DNA of 64,000 nt from Bin34 sp965219935 (GCA_965219935.1 CBDCOU010000003.1:744001-808000); one strand, 5' to 3'; shown: positions 43,619-52,167, counted from the stretch's first letter. The notes: generated by a model from the sequence alone, not told the origin. A program made the numbers and translations.

Positions 43619-44022
43619 GATCGCTGCTCCGAAAACGCCAGGGAAAGAAAAAGCCGCGGACCAGATCTCCGCGGCTCGAGCCCTTTAGGCGGTCAGCGAG
43701 GTTGTTCTATCGGAGATTCCAGTCACCGGGGTGTTGATTTGTTTGTATGAACCAAAACACGTTTTTGATCCTCCCCGGTGTGTTGGCGGTGCTGGCGCAC
43801 TGCAGAGTAAGTCGGGGGACTATACAGCAGAACCGCCGCTGGAGCCCCAAAATCGAGGAGTGGGATTCGGCTACCAATCGGCCGCGAGCCTGCTGCCTTG
43901 GGTTGTCCGAGGGTTGTTGTCGCTGCGACAACCAAGGTCGGAATGAATCGCCTTTGTCGCCGGGCCGAAACCTGCCTTGAATCCGGAATGCGTGCTGTCG
44001 CTGTTGACCGATGACGCGGTGA
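43619..44022 (-). other. Structured 400-bp leader upstream of the ABC exporter
   Basis: No convincing gene. On the minus strand, in order: a palindrome GTTGTCGC-T-GCGACAAC (43932-43916) inside a larger imperfect stem (43937-43896); an 8-bp stem CACCGGGG/CCCCGGTG (arms 43780-43773 and 43731-43724, 41-nt loop); and a terminator-like hairpin (43676-43652). A 77-codon plus-strand frame (43747-43980) has no known match. This may be a cis-regulatory RNA or the remains of a mobile element. Confidence 0.45.
43645..43676 (-). terminator. Intrinsic terminator / attenuator before the ABC exporter
   Basis: Minus strand AGCCGCGGA, 7-nt loop, TCCGCGGCT, then TTTTTCTTT: a 9-bp GC-rich stem followed by a U-rich tract. 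It lies about 350 bp after the MBL gene and just before the exporter start, so it may end the upstream transcript or control exporter expression. Confidence 0.7.
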
Positions 44023-44745
44023 TCAGTCCTCGGGCAGGAACTGTTCCTGCACAAACAATTTCAGGCGTCGCGCGGCATCGTCCGCAATGGGAGGACCATG
44101 ACTGCATGCCAGATACCGCAAGCTGCTGCCGTATGTTGCCAACACTCTGCGTACGCTGCGCACGCACTCGGCCCGTTCCGGAGTGATGTGCCAGAGCGGA
44201 ACCCGAACCACACCGCCATAACATGTGCACAAGTCACCGGTCAACAGGATGCCCGTATCCGCATGCAGGTAGCTGATGTGTCCAGGTGAATGGCCCGGTG
44301 TGTGGATGGTGGTGAATTCATCTCCAACCATCTCGCCGTCGGCGACGACGTGGGTTGGCGAAGTGCCGGGAAACGGCTTGCCGATGCGTTGGGTCAACTT
44401 GACCAACAGGCGCGTCGGGTCCGGTTGGTCCGCAGTCCGAAACTCACGCATGCCGGGATTCTGGAGCACCGGGGCCTCAAGCCGGTGGCACAGCACCGGA
44501 ACCCGCAATGCGTGGCTCAACTCGTACAGGCCGCCGGCGTGGTCCAAGTCGGCGTGCGTCAGGACAATGCGACCGATGTCGGCAAGCCGGAACCCGCAAT
44601 CCTGGATTTCCTCCAGCATTGCCTTGCCATGTCCCGGATAGCCACAGTCGACCAGGGTTAGGTCCCTGCGGCCACTCCAAAGATATGCATTGACGCGAGG
44701 CGCAGGACTCTCGAAGTGCCACAAGCCCGGCAGCAGTTCCTTCAT
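44023..44745 (-). CDS. MBL-fold metallohydrolase
   Basis: A 240-residue metallo-beta-lactamase-fold hydrolase. Metal motifs: LTHADLDHAGG (HxxxDH), HTPGHSPGHISYL (His), GILLTGDLC (Asp) and LACSHGPPI (last His). The first motif has Ala-Asp-Leu-Asp between the histidines, typical of glyoxalase II-like and lactonase-like members. Substrate unknown. Its ATG overlaps the stop of the upstream 94-codon gene by four bases (ATGA), so the two are translationally coupled. Confidence 0.9.
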   Translation of the reverse strand: MKELLPGLWHFESPAPRVNAYLWSGRRDLTLVDCGYPGHGKAMLEEIQDCGFRLADIGRIVLTHADLDHAGGLYELSHALRVPVLCHRLEAPVLQNPGMREFRTADQPDPTRLLVKLTQRIGKPFPGTSPTHVVADGEMVGDEFTTIHTPGHSPGHISYLHADTGILLTGDLCTCYGGVVRVPLWHITPERAECVRSVRRVLATYGSSLRYLACSHGPPIADDAARRLKLFVQEQFLPED

Positions 44746-45026
44746 GTCCGGCTGCCTGGCACGCGCACGGTGCTGCCCAGGTGCCGCAACCGGGCTCGGG
44801 GATGGCTGATGGCCCTTTCGAACGCAGCGTCATCGGTCGGCCAGACATGCCGCAGCCGGTCCAGCAGCGTGTCGGGGTTGGCGGCCAGACTGTTGAGCGC
44901 GTTGCGTTGGTCTTCGTTGAGCTTGAGTCCGGTCATGACGGAGGCTGGATTGTCGAGAAACGATTGCCTGCACCGAGCGCAGTGCCACAGGTGGCCAACG
45001 GCCAGATCAAAGTCCGGGATTCGCAC
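44742..45026 (-). CDS. Small CxxC-containing protein coupled to the MBL-fold gene
   Basis: A 94-residue protein starting at GTG 45026, with AAGGTG just upstream. The N-terminal HLWHCARCRQSFLDNP has one CxxC and a His nearby, reminiscent of zinc-binding anti-sigma or regulatory N-termini, followed by a helical segment (LNEDQRNALNSLAANPDTLL). No known family is recognised. Overlap of its stop with the MBL start (ATGA) supports that it is real and works with the hydrolase. Confidence 0.6.
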   Translation of the reverse strand: MRIPDFDLAVGHLWHCARCRQSFLDNPASVMTGLKLNEDQRNALNSLAANPDTLLDRLRHVWPTDDAAFERAISHPRARLRHLGSTVRVPGSRT

Positions 45027-45108
45027 GGAACACCTTCAACGGCGATCGGTCGCCGCCTGTGCGCCAACTTCGGGCATCCCAACCGGTAGGCTGGTCGTCA
45101 TCCGTCGC

Positions 45109-45840
45109 CTACGACGAGGGAACCGTCAACTGGATGGCCGGTTGTTCGTGCCGGATCATGCCGGTCTCCCCGACCGGCCACACCGTTAACCAGGCTTGGC
45201 CGATCAATGTTTCCCGGTCGAGCAGTCCCCACACATGGCTGTCTCGCGAATCGGCGCGGTTGTCCCCCAGCACAAACAGCTTGTCCACCCCCACGAGTAC
45301 CGGGCCTGCATCATATTCGTGCTCAATCAGCGGCCAGGGCTCGGTAGTGGGCAAACCGTTGATATAGACCCGCCCCTTGCGAATCTCAACCGTGTCGCCC
45401 GGAACACCGATGACTCGTTTGATCAGGTCTCCGGTTCCCGCATCGGGATGTTGGAACACGATCACGTCTCCGCGCCGGGGTTCCCGGGTCAAGTAGGCCA
45501 GCTTGTTGACGATCACGAACTCCCGTTCGGTGAAGCTTGGCTCCATCGACGTGCCGGCGATGCGATAGCTTTGGACCGACATCCGGGCGAGCGCGAACAC
45601 GGCGATGGTGAGGATTGAAGTCTCCAGGATCTCGCGCCACAATTTGCGCGGCCGCTCTTCGGATGCAGCTGAATCGGACGGAATCGGAATCGCAACGGGC
45701 GGTGTCGCCACCGGTGCCGTTCCGGAGACTGCCGTCGCCTGATGTACCCCCGTCCCGGCGGTTTGGGGTTGAGGTACGGTCCTTCGGGGCTGACGGCGAA
45801 CATCAACGACGAGCGTGTCGCTGGCGAATTTGGCAACCAA
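45109..45840 (-). CDS. lepB: Signal peptidase I
   Basis: A membrane serine protease (S26) that cleaves signal peptides from exported proteins. One N-terminal helix (ILTIAVFALARMSVQSY) precedes the catalytic Ser in AGTSMEPSF; the general-base Lys is in GDLIKRVIGVPGD; box E reads VLGDNRADSRDSHVWG. Before the helix is a Pro/Ala/Thr-rich cytoplasmic stretch of about 80 residues. Start is uncertain: the frame opens at GTG 45909, but a perfect TATAAT (45893-45898) would then lie inside the gene. TTG 45840 after AGGTG, or GTG 45849, are better. The gene follows an AlbA_2-type protein on the same strand. Confidence 0.92.
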   Translation of the reverse strand: MVAKFASDTLVVDVRRQPRRTVPQPQTAGTGVHQATAVSGTAPVATPPVAIPIPSDSAASEERPRKLWREILETSILTIAVFALARMSVQSYRIAGTSMEPSFTEREFVIVNKLAYLTREPRRGDVIVFQHPDAGTGDLIKRVIGVPGDTVEIRKGRVYINGLPTTEPWPLIEHEYDAGPVLVGVDKLFVLGDNRADSRDSHVWGLLDRETLIGQAWLTVWPVGETGMIRHEQPAIQLTVPSS

Positions 45841-45892
45841 GGAATTCACCTGCTGTGGCGATTGGTACGACGGCGAAACATTGGGGAAGCGA

Positions 45893-45898
45893 ATTATA
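45893..45898 (-). promoter_or_regulatory. -10 box of lepB
   Basis: Perfect TATAAT followed by TC on the minus strand, the same form as before rplI and gyrA. It implies transcription from about 45886 and a lepB start further downstream. Confidence 0.5.
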
Positions 45899-45915
45899 GC
45901 AACCGCCACTGCCGC

Positions 45916-47310
45916 TCACTTGCCTAGGGACGACTGTTTGAGCAGGTACCTGGTGCCGCGCTTGGCCCCGATCCTGAGAAGGATCCCCCGCTCAACAAGG
46001 TCGTTGAGATCCAGACGCAGGGTCTCGGCGCTCACACCGGGACACAATGCCCGCAGTTCGCGGTTGGTTATGGCTCCTTCATCCGCCACGTACTTCAAGG
46101 CTGCCATCTGGCGCCGGTTCATCGAGTGCTCCCAGTGGCCGGGAACTCGCGGCGGGTTCTTTGATTTCCGCAGTCTGACCCGGACCCTGTGTTCGTTCGC
46201 GTCGAATTCGGGTGGCAGGTGGCCGTGCTGGGCCAGGACGTTGTAAATCAGGTCGATCCCAAGTCCCAGTTCTTCGATCAGCCCCAGGTGATACAGACCG
46301 GTCACGAGGTTGGGATTGCGGCTGAAGTGCTCGTCGAGCATGTTGTCAACCGTGATGTGTGCCGGAAGACTGCCGGGGCTCGACACCTCAAGGTATCCGT
46401 CGTACATGCGAATCTCGATGGCGCGTCCCGTCAGCGAGTAGTCTCGGTGGGCGACGGCATTGACCAGTACTTCGCGCACCACAGACAACGGATACTCGGT
46501 GCGGTCCTCGCGCTCAAGTCCGGTTACAACGGAGTGCATGTCCATCTCGTTCCGCACGAGCTCCCAGGCGCGGGCAATCTGTTGCGGTGCCGTGCCGGTA
46601 ATCTCTTCGCGGCGGGTGTAGCGGTGTCCGTCCCGGTTTTCCTCCTGACCGGGCAGGGCCTTGAAGTTCACGAACGTGATGCGTGCTTGGGGAATGTGGA
46701 ACTGGGGACCATTTCCGAAGAGCAGAAGCCCGGCCATGGTTGGTACCTGTTGAGGCTCCTGTACACCCAGGACCCCCAGAAACCGGTTCAATGCCTCGTC
46801 CCTCGGTGCAAGGCTGGTCCGGCGCCACTGGCGTCGAAATGCATCCAGTTGGTCGAAATCCAAATCGGCGGCAGAAGCCGATGGCACGAGCGCGTCCTCC
46901 CCCGAGGTCGTTTGGCTTCGGAGCATGGAGTGGAGTTCCGGTCCCAGCACAATGCGATTGACGGAACCGGCGCGCACAAGAATGCGGCCGTCCAATAGCG
47001 AGTGCAGCTGGTCGGTCGGAGACACTTGAAGGATGATCAGTGTTCCACCCGGCGCCTCTTCCTCCTGCCAGGAAACCTGGATGTGCGGCGAGGTCCGGGT
47101 TTGGGCTACGCGCAGGCACTCGTCCGCCCAGGCGGGATCCACTCCACGGTGGGTGGCTTGGCCGGAGTCGACTCCCAGCACGATCTGGCCACCGTCGCTG
47201 TTGGCCATGGCCACTAGGCACTGCGCCAGCGTGTCTGGATCCGGTTCACCAAGCAGAGCTAGGCGCGGTCCCGCCTTGAGGTCTTCCGGACTGAACGGAG
47301 GAATCGTCAT
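45916..47310 (-). CDS. AlbA_2 (Schlafen-like) / HATPase_c_4 putative transcriptional regulator
   Basis: A 464-residue protein of the COG2865 type. N-terminal AlbA_2/SLFN domain: CLVAMANSDGGQIVLGVDSG near residue 35. Middle HATPase_c_4-like region: VVREVLVNAVAHRDYSLTGR and RMYDGYLEVSSPGSLP. C-terminal winged helix: NRELRALCPGVSAETLRLDL. Such proteins are called ATP-binding regulators, occur in many accessory contexts, and some relate to defence, but no function is firmly known. ATG 47310 (MTIPPFSPEDLKAGP) is preferred over the open frame to 47448. It lies between gyrA and lepB on the same strand. Confidence 0.85.
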   Translation of the reverse strand: MTIPPFSPEDLKAGPRLALLGEPDPDTLAQCLVAMANSDGGQIVLGVDSGQATHRGVDPAWADECLRVAQTRTSPHIQVSWQEEEAPGGTLIILQVSPTDQLHSLLDGRILVRAGSVNRIVLGPELHSMLRSQTTSGEDALVPSASAADLDFDQLDAFRRQWRRTSLAPRDEALNRFLGVLGVQEPQQVPTMAGLLLFGNGPQFHIPQARITFVNFKALPGQEENRDGHRYTRREEITGTAPQQIARAWELVRNEMDMHSVVTGLEREDRTEYPLSVVREVLVNAVAHRDYSLTGRAIEIRMYDGYLEVSSPGSLPAHITVDNMLDEHFSRNPNLVTGLYHLGLIEELGLGIDLIYNVLAQHGHLPPEFDANEHRVRVRLRKSKNPPRVPGHWEHSMNRRQMAALKYVADEGAITNRELRALCPGVSAETLRLDLNDLVERGILLRIGAKRGTRYLLKQSSLGK

Positions 47311-47560
47311 GTGCTGATCCTGCCTGTCGCAGGGTGACTGCTCGCCCCCCTTGTTGGCGGACCTGCGGTGGCATGTGGTTCCGGGTAACGCGCTCCGTCG
47401 AGATCCGGGCTGTGTTGGCTGCTCGCCGTGACCGACCGAATCCGACATGGACAGACTCCGGTGCCATGCACAGGCATCGATCCCGGTATTGGAGCCGCTA
47501 AGTCGATGTGCAGCTGGCAGCGGGTTGTATGCAGCTCAGCCTCAACCGTACCTATCTACT

Positions 47561-50182
47561 CTACTGTTGGTCCTGATCTGCGTCCGGCCCGGTCACGCCG
47601 ATGTGTCCGAGCTCGGTCAACAATTGCGGAGCCGCGCTCTCGTCGGCTTCTGGATCCTCAGTCATGGGCACAACCGCAACCGCGGCCACTTGATCGCCTT
47701 CAGCTGTGCGGATGACTCGGCTGCCGGCAGCAGTGCGCGACAAGGAACGAATCGGGGCGATCGGGGTTCGCATCACTTTTCCTTGTGCGGTTGCAATCGC
47801 CAATTCCTGGTCGTTGGCCACAGTCACGGCACAGGCAATCGGACCCAGTTCTTCCAAGCGCCTGTGTGAAATTGCCCAGTTGCCCTGGGAGTTCCGACCC
47901 TTGACCGACCACTGCTCCATGGCCATGCGCTTTCCCTTCCCGTGACCGTACAGCAGCACAATGTTGTCATCGTCTGACACCGGTAGACAGTCCGCCACCA
48001 AATCGTCCGCGCGCAGCCGGATGCCGCGTACACCGGATGCCGTAGTGCCCTGATAGCGGATTGCGGTTTCGTCCAAACGCAGGCCCTTGCCTTGGGTGGT
48101 CAATAGGAACAGGTTGCTGTCACCGTCGGTGGCAACGGCCTTGGCGATGGCATCTCCGTTGTGCAGCGTGATGGCGAACTTGCCGGCGGTCCGCAACTTG
48201 GTGAAACTGGACATCCGCATGCGCTTGATGCGGCCCAGGCGCGTCACGAGAATCAAACTGCGCCAACGAACCCCGGCCGGTTGGTGCAGGACGGCCTGTA
48301 CCTCCTCGTCCGGTTCCAGGGGTACACATCCCCGCAGGGTTTCGCCCCGGGCAGTTCTGGAGCCCTCCGGCAATGCATAGGCGCGGCACGGATAAACGCG
48401 GCCCCGGTCTGTAAAGACCAGATAGGAATCGAGAGAATTGGCGTACAGCAGGTGCTTGACGGCGCTGTCCTCCTTGTCGGAGCGACCGCTAACCCCCTGA
48501 CCTCCCAATCCCTGCCCCCGGAACTCGGTGGCTTGGGTCCGTCGCGCATATTGGCTTTGCCAAACAACGACCAGGTCGTCCTGCTTTACTACCAGGTCCT
48601 CGTCGGACAGTTCCGGCTGCACACCGTACAGGATCTGGGTCTTTCGGGGATCCTGGTGGTTTTCCCTGATCTGATCCAGTTCCTCTCGGACCACCTGTCT
48701 CAACTTGTTGGGATTCTCCAACAGTTCGGTATAGCCCCTGATCTGTTCCAGCGCGTCCGCATATTCGTCTTCCAGCCGTTGCCGTTCCAAGGCCGCCAGC
48801 CTCCGGAGCGGCATATCCAGGATTTCCTGTGCCTGTCGCTCAGTGAGTTTGAACTCGCCTTGAAGCTGGGCGCTGGCCTCCGCCGCCGAGTCGCTTGCCC
48901 GAACCACCTCCACCACGCGATCGATGTTGGCCAGGGCCTTGAGCAGACCCTCCAACACGTGGGCGCGGGCCCTGACCTTCGTTCGCCGGAACTCGGTACG
49001 GCGCTCCACCACGTCGATCCGATGGTCAAGATGGCACAGCAGGGCCTGTCGCAGGTTCAGGACGACCGGCTGGTTGTCCAACAAGGCGCGCAGCGTGACG
49101 GGAAACGACATCTGCAGATCGCTGAACTTGTACACCTGGTTCAGGACCCGCTGTGGGGTGGCACTGCTCTTAAGTTCCATCACCAGCCGGATGCCGTCAC
49201 GGCCGCTCTCATCGCGCATGTCGACGATTTCCTGCAGCCGCTCGCCCTTGTTGACGATGTCGGCGATGCGGGCAATCATGCTGGCCTTGTTCACACCGTA
49301 CGGAATGGATTCGAACACCAGGCGCGTCCGGCTGCGGCCGGGAATCTCCTCGATGCGGCCCTCGGCCCTTACCACAATGCGTCCGCGCCCGGTCTCGAAG
49401 GCCTCGCGAATGCCGTCCGTGCCCAGAATTTGGCCACCCAAGGGAAAGTCGGGCCCCTTGACATAAACCATCAGTTCATCGATGGTCAAGTTGTGCCGCC
49501 GCTCCCAGTTGTCGATGATGAATTTCTGAGCCTCCACAATCTCGCCCAAGTTGTGGGGCGGGATGTTGGTGGCCATGCCCACTGCAATGCCGGTGGTGCC
49601 GTTGATCAGGAGGTTTGGAACCTGGGCCGGCAGGACTACGGGTTCCTGGAGCGAATCGTCGAAGTTCTCCTTCCACGCGACGGTGTCCTCGTCAATATCG
49701 CTCAGCATGGACGCGGCCAGGCGCGCCATGCGCGCTTCCGTATACCGCATCGCAGCCGGGTTGTCTCCGTCCACCGAGCCGAAGTTTCCCTGCCCGTCCA
49801 CCAAGGGATACCGCAGGCTGAAATCCTGTACCATGCGCGCCATGGATTCGTAGACCGAACCGTCGCCGTGCGGATGATACTTGCCCAGCACTTCGCCGAC
49901 AATGCGCGCCGATTTCTTGTAGGGAGAGCCCGGACGCAACCGCAAATCCGAATGCATGGCATACAGAATTCGACGTTGGACGGGTTTCAAACCGTCGCGG
50001 GCATCCGGCAAGGCGCGCGATACGATCACGCTCATGGCGTAATCGACAAAGCTGCCCTCCACCTCGGTGGTTAGGGCTTGGGGCTCAACCCTCCCCAAGT
50101 AGTTCGGCACCACCGCCTGATTGGTGGCGGCATGATTGCCGAGGGATTGATCCGGCGGATCCTGAGGTGTGTAATCGGCCAT
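47561..50182 (-). CDS. gyrA: DNA gyrase subunit A
   Basis: An 873-residue type IIA topoisomerase A subunit. Catalytic Tyr147 is in AAMRYTEARM; the winged-helix region includes SARIVGEVLGKYHPHGDGSV. Tower and coiled-coil parts follow (LTERQAQEILDMPLRRLAAL), then a C-terminal beta-pinwheel of about 360 residues. A GyrA-box-like GLGGQGVSG lies at the start of the pinwheel, degenerate compared with QRRGGRG, so ParC cannot be excluded. At the quinolone region, the E. coli Ser83 position is Gly108 and Asp87 is Glu112. An extended -10 (TGGTATAAT) lies about 50 bp upstream. gyrB is not in the window. Confidence 0.92.
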   Translation of the reverse strand: MADYTPQDPPDQSLGNHAATNQAVVPNYLGRVEPQALTTEVEGSFVDYAMSVIVSRALPDARDGLKPVQRRILYAMHSDLRLRPGSPYKKSARIVGEVLGKYHPHGDGSVYESMARMVQDFSLRYPLVDGQGNFGSVDGDNPAAMRYTEARMARLAASMLSDIDEDTVAWKENFDDSLQEPVVLPAQVPNLLINGTTGIAVGMATNIPPHNLGEIVEAQKFIIDNWERRHNLTIDELMVYVKGPDFPLGGQILGTDGIREAFETGRGRIVVRAEGRIEEIPGRSRTRLVFESIPYGVNKASMIARIADIVNKGERLQEIVDMRDESGRDGIRLVMELKSSATPQRVLNQVYKFSDLQMSFPVTLRALLDNQPVVLNLRQALLCHLDHRIDVVERRTEFRRTKVRARAHVLEGLLKALANIDRVVEVVRASDSAAEASAQLQGEFKLTERQAQEILDMPLRRLAALERQRLEDEYADALEQIRGYTELLENPNKLRQVVREELDQIRENHQDPRKTQILYGVQPELSDEDLVVKQDDLVVVWQSQYARRTQATEFRGQGLGGQGVSGRSDKEDSAVKHLLYANSLDSYLVFTDRGRVYPCRAYALPEGSRTARGETLRGCVPLEPDEEVQAVLHQPAGVRWRSLILVTRLGRIKRMRMSSFTKLRTAGKFAITLHNGDAIAKAVATDGDSNLFLLTTQGKGLRLDETAIRYQGTTASGVRGIRLRADDLVADCLPVSDDDNIVLLYGHGKGKRMAMEQWSVKGRNSQGNWAISHRRLEELGPIACAVTVANDQELAIATAQGKVMRTPIAPIRSLSRTAAGSRVIRTAEGDQVAAVAVVPMTEDPEADESAAPQLLTELGHIGVTGPDADQDQQ

Positions 50183-50230
50183 AAAAGCGCCCCTGTCAGC
50201 AGCACTCTTCCTAGCCGCAGCGGGGCTGCA

Positions 50231-50239
50231 ATTATACCA
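50231..50239 (-). promoter_or_regulatory. Extended -10 promoter of gyrA
   Basis: Minus strand TGGTATAAT: TGn followed by perfect TATAAT, predicted leader about 40 nt to the gyrA start. Confidence 0.6.
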
Positions 50240-50358
50240 ATTTGAAGGCAGTTTGAGCCGGTGTCACAACAGTTCGGAATCCAAGGGACCGGGGACATGC
50301 CCCCGGTGGTGTTGCGCCCCCGCCGCCAACCCCGGAAGCACGGCCCGGGCGATCCAGG

Positions 50359-50991
50359 TCAGGATGCCGTGTCGGCTTCAATCTCCCGGAGGACCTCCAG
50401 CACGTCGGCATCCGCGGCGGCGGGTGGTTCCGCGGCTTCGGTGGCTTCCGCCTCGACCCGTGCCTCTCGGTTGGCCTGGGTTTCGGCTTCGGCCTCAAGG
50501 GCAGTCTGGTAGGCCACGGCCTCCGCCCATGACTCCCCTTCCCGCACGACGCCGATTTCGACGGTTGTCTCAATGTCCTGCATCAACCGGATGCGGACGT
50601 TCGATACACCCAACTGCCGAATGGGGCCGTCCATGAGGAAGGTGCGCCGATCCACTTCAAGGTCCTTGTCCGCGCGGATGCGGTCCTCGATTTCCTGGGC
50701 CGTTACGGACCCGTACAATCGATTGGTGTCGCCGGCCATTTCCTCGAAGAGGAACTGACTGCCGCCCAGGACTTCGGCGACGGCATTGGCCTCCTGCTGC
50801 AGACGGGCCAGCTTGGCCACGCCTGCTCGCCTAATCTCATCCGCCTGCTTCAAGGCGCTCGGCGTGGCCCAAATTGCCAGGTTGTTCGGCAACAGGTAGT
50901 TGCGGGCGAAGCCGCGGGCCACTGTCCTCACGTCACCTGCCACACCCAGACCGTCGACCGGTTCTTTCAGTAATACCTTGCTTCTGGCCAT
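50359..50991 (-). CDS. rplI: Ribosomal protein bL9 with extended C-terminus
   Basis: A 210-residue bL9, longer than the usual 150 or so. The rRNA-binding N-domain is clear: VLLKEPVDGLGVAGDVRTVA then RGFARNYLLPNNLA. The central helix (residues about 40-75) and C-domain (LYGSVTAQEIEDRI, VRIRLMQDIETTVEIGV) are normal. After about residue 155 comes an Ala/Glu-rich helical tail (ALEAEAETQANREARVEAEA and onward) ending DADVLEVLREIEADTAS. The tail is not seen in most bL9 proteins. The ATG at 50991 has a TTGGCG-17-TATAAT promoter upstream. gyrA follows on the same strand. Confidence 0.95.
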   Translation of the reverse strand: MARSKVLLKEPVDGLGVAGDVRTVARGFARNYLLPNNLAIWATPSALKQADEIRRAGVAKLARLQQEANAVAEVLGGSQFLFEEMAGDTNRLYGSVTAQEIEDRIRADKDLEVDRRTFLMDGPIRQLGVSNVRIRLMQDIETTVEIGVVREGESWAEAVAYQTALEAEAETQANREARVEAEATEAAEPPAAADADVLEVLREIEADTAS

Positions 50992-51034
50992 GGCAGACGA
51001 ACCAACCTGATTTGAACACGCGAATCAGCCTGGA

Positions 51035-51063
51035 ATTATAGGGACCGGAACACGAACCGCCAA
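51035..51063 (-). promoter_or_regulatory. Promoter of rplI
   Basis: Minus strand TTGGCG (51063-51058), 17-bp spacer, TATAAT (51040-51035), with a predicted start about 37 nt before the rplI ATG. The best -35/-10 pair in the window. Confidence 0.65.
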
Positions 51064-51120
51064 CAATCCGGGCTAGCAGTACGGTGGCTCGACTGTGGAC
51101 GCTGCTTTCTCATGGTCGCG

Positions 51121-52167
51121 TTAGAACAACCGTTTTGCCAAACCGAGCAGGCCTTGGGCCCAAGGCACGGTGTGAGTGACCCCGGTTGGCCGGCGCCATC
51201 CGTCCCGGTGACGCAGATACCACTCGAAGTTGCGGACAAGCGCATCGCGATTTGAATAGCTGGGATTGAACCCCAGCAGGTTCCGGGCACGCGTGATGTC
51301 CACGGCGGAATTCACCGTCAAGTTGCGGAACACCCAGGGATAGACCGGTGACAGGCCCAACCGGTGGGCAAACCCCAGCAGCCATCCCGCGGGCGCACTG
51401 GGCAGTTGCAAGACCCTTTTGCCGAAGCCGGCGTAGTCCAGCACCGCTTGAAAGTCCGATTTCAGGGTTCCGAATTCGGACGCGCCGATGTTGAAGGTCC
51501 GGTTGGCATGCTCCGGGCCACTCGTTAAGGCCTGGACGATAACATTACATAAATCCGCTACATCCAGCAACTGGAACTGGTGTTGGCCTCCGCCCGGCAA
51601 CGGAAAGCCGCGGCCATCCGCGGCCCAGTCGTAGAGGAGACCGAATATGCCTAGTCGTTCCGGACCAATGAACGACTTGGGGCGGAGGATCGTGACGGCA
51701 AAGTCCGGGGAGCGGAATTCGCGGCAAAGGGTTTCCGCCTCGGCTTTTGCCCTGCCGTACGGGCCGATGCCGTCCAGCGGGGCACTCTCGCAGGTGTTCA
51801 ACTGGTCATGGATGCCGTATACGGCCGTACTGGAAATGTGGACAAACCGTGAAAGGCCCTCCTTTTGGGCAACTTCCAGGCAGTTGCGTGTCCCGTCCAC
51901 GTCCACGGAGCGAATGGTGGCGGAATCCTGCAGGGGGAGCGCGGCGGCCGCATGGACCATGCAGTCGGTCCCGGATGCAGCCTGCCGAACGGCGTCCGGA
52001 TCCCGGATGTCGCCGATCACCATGTGAATGCGCGTTGCGAATTCGAGCCTGCATGGTTCCAGATCAAGTACGGACACCGTCCAACCACGTTCCAGCAAGT
52101 AGCGGACAAGGTTGATCCCGAGGAAGCCGGAACCTCCGGTGATGACTGCGTGGCGGTTGACGTTCAT
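51121..52167 (-). CDS. NAD-dependent epimerase/dehydratase (extended SDR)
   Basis: A 348-residue extended short-chain dehydrogenase/reductase. The cofactor loop is ITGGSGFLGINLVRYL, followed by an acidic VLDLEP end (NAD preference). The catalytic set is Ser in VHISSTAVYG and YGRAKAEAE (YxxxK). The C-terminal part binds a sugar nucleotide or sterol-type substrate. It resembles nucleotide-sugar epimerases and 3-beta-hydroxysteroid dehydrogenase-like proteins; substrate unknown. ATG 52167 (MNVNRHAVITGG) lies 16 bp after the Nudix gene's stop, suggesting co-transcription. Confidence 0.88.
   Translation of the reverse strand: MNVNRHAVITGGSGFLGINLVRYLLERGWTVSVLDLEPCRLEFATRIHMVIGDIRDPDAVRQAASGTDCMVHAAAALPLQDSATIRSVDVDGTRNCLEVAQKEGLSRFVHISSTAVYGIHDQLNTCESAPLDGIGPYGRAKAEAETLCREFRSPDFAVTILRPKSFIGPERLGIFGLLYDWAADGRGFPLPGGGQHQFQLLDVADLCNVIVQALTSGPEHANRTFNIGASEFGTLKSDFQAVLDYAGFGKRVLQLPSAPAGWLLGFAHRLGLSPVYPWVFRNLTVNSAVDITRARNLLGFNPSYSNRDALVRNFEWYLRHRDGWRRPTGVTHTVPWAQGLLGLAKRLF

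Noticed and set aside
43652..43735. T-box riboswitch before the ABC exporter
   Set aside because: The minus strand reads AAAGGGCTCGAGCCGCGG rather than the T-box AGGGTGGNACCGCG, and no specifier stem was found.
43747..43980. 77-codon plus-strand frame starting MNQNTFLILPGVLAV
   Set aside because: Antisense to the structured leader, no known match and no ribosome site; kept only as a remark in the leader entry.
48161..50074. 637-codon open frame on the plus strand
   Set aside because: Antisense shadow of gyrA with no recognisable domain.
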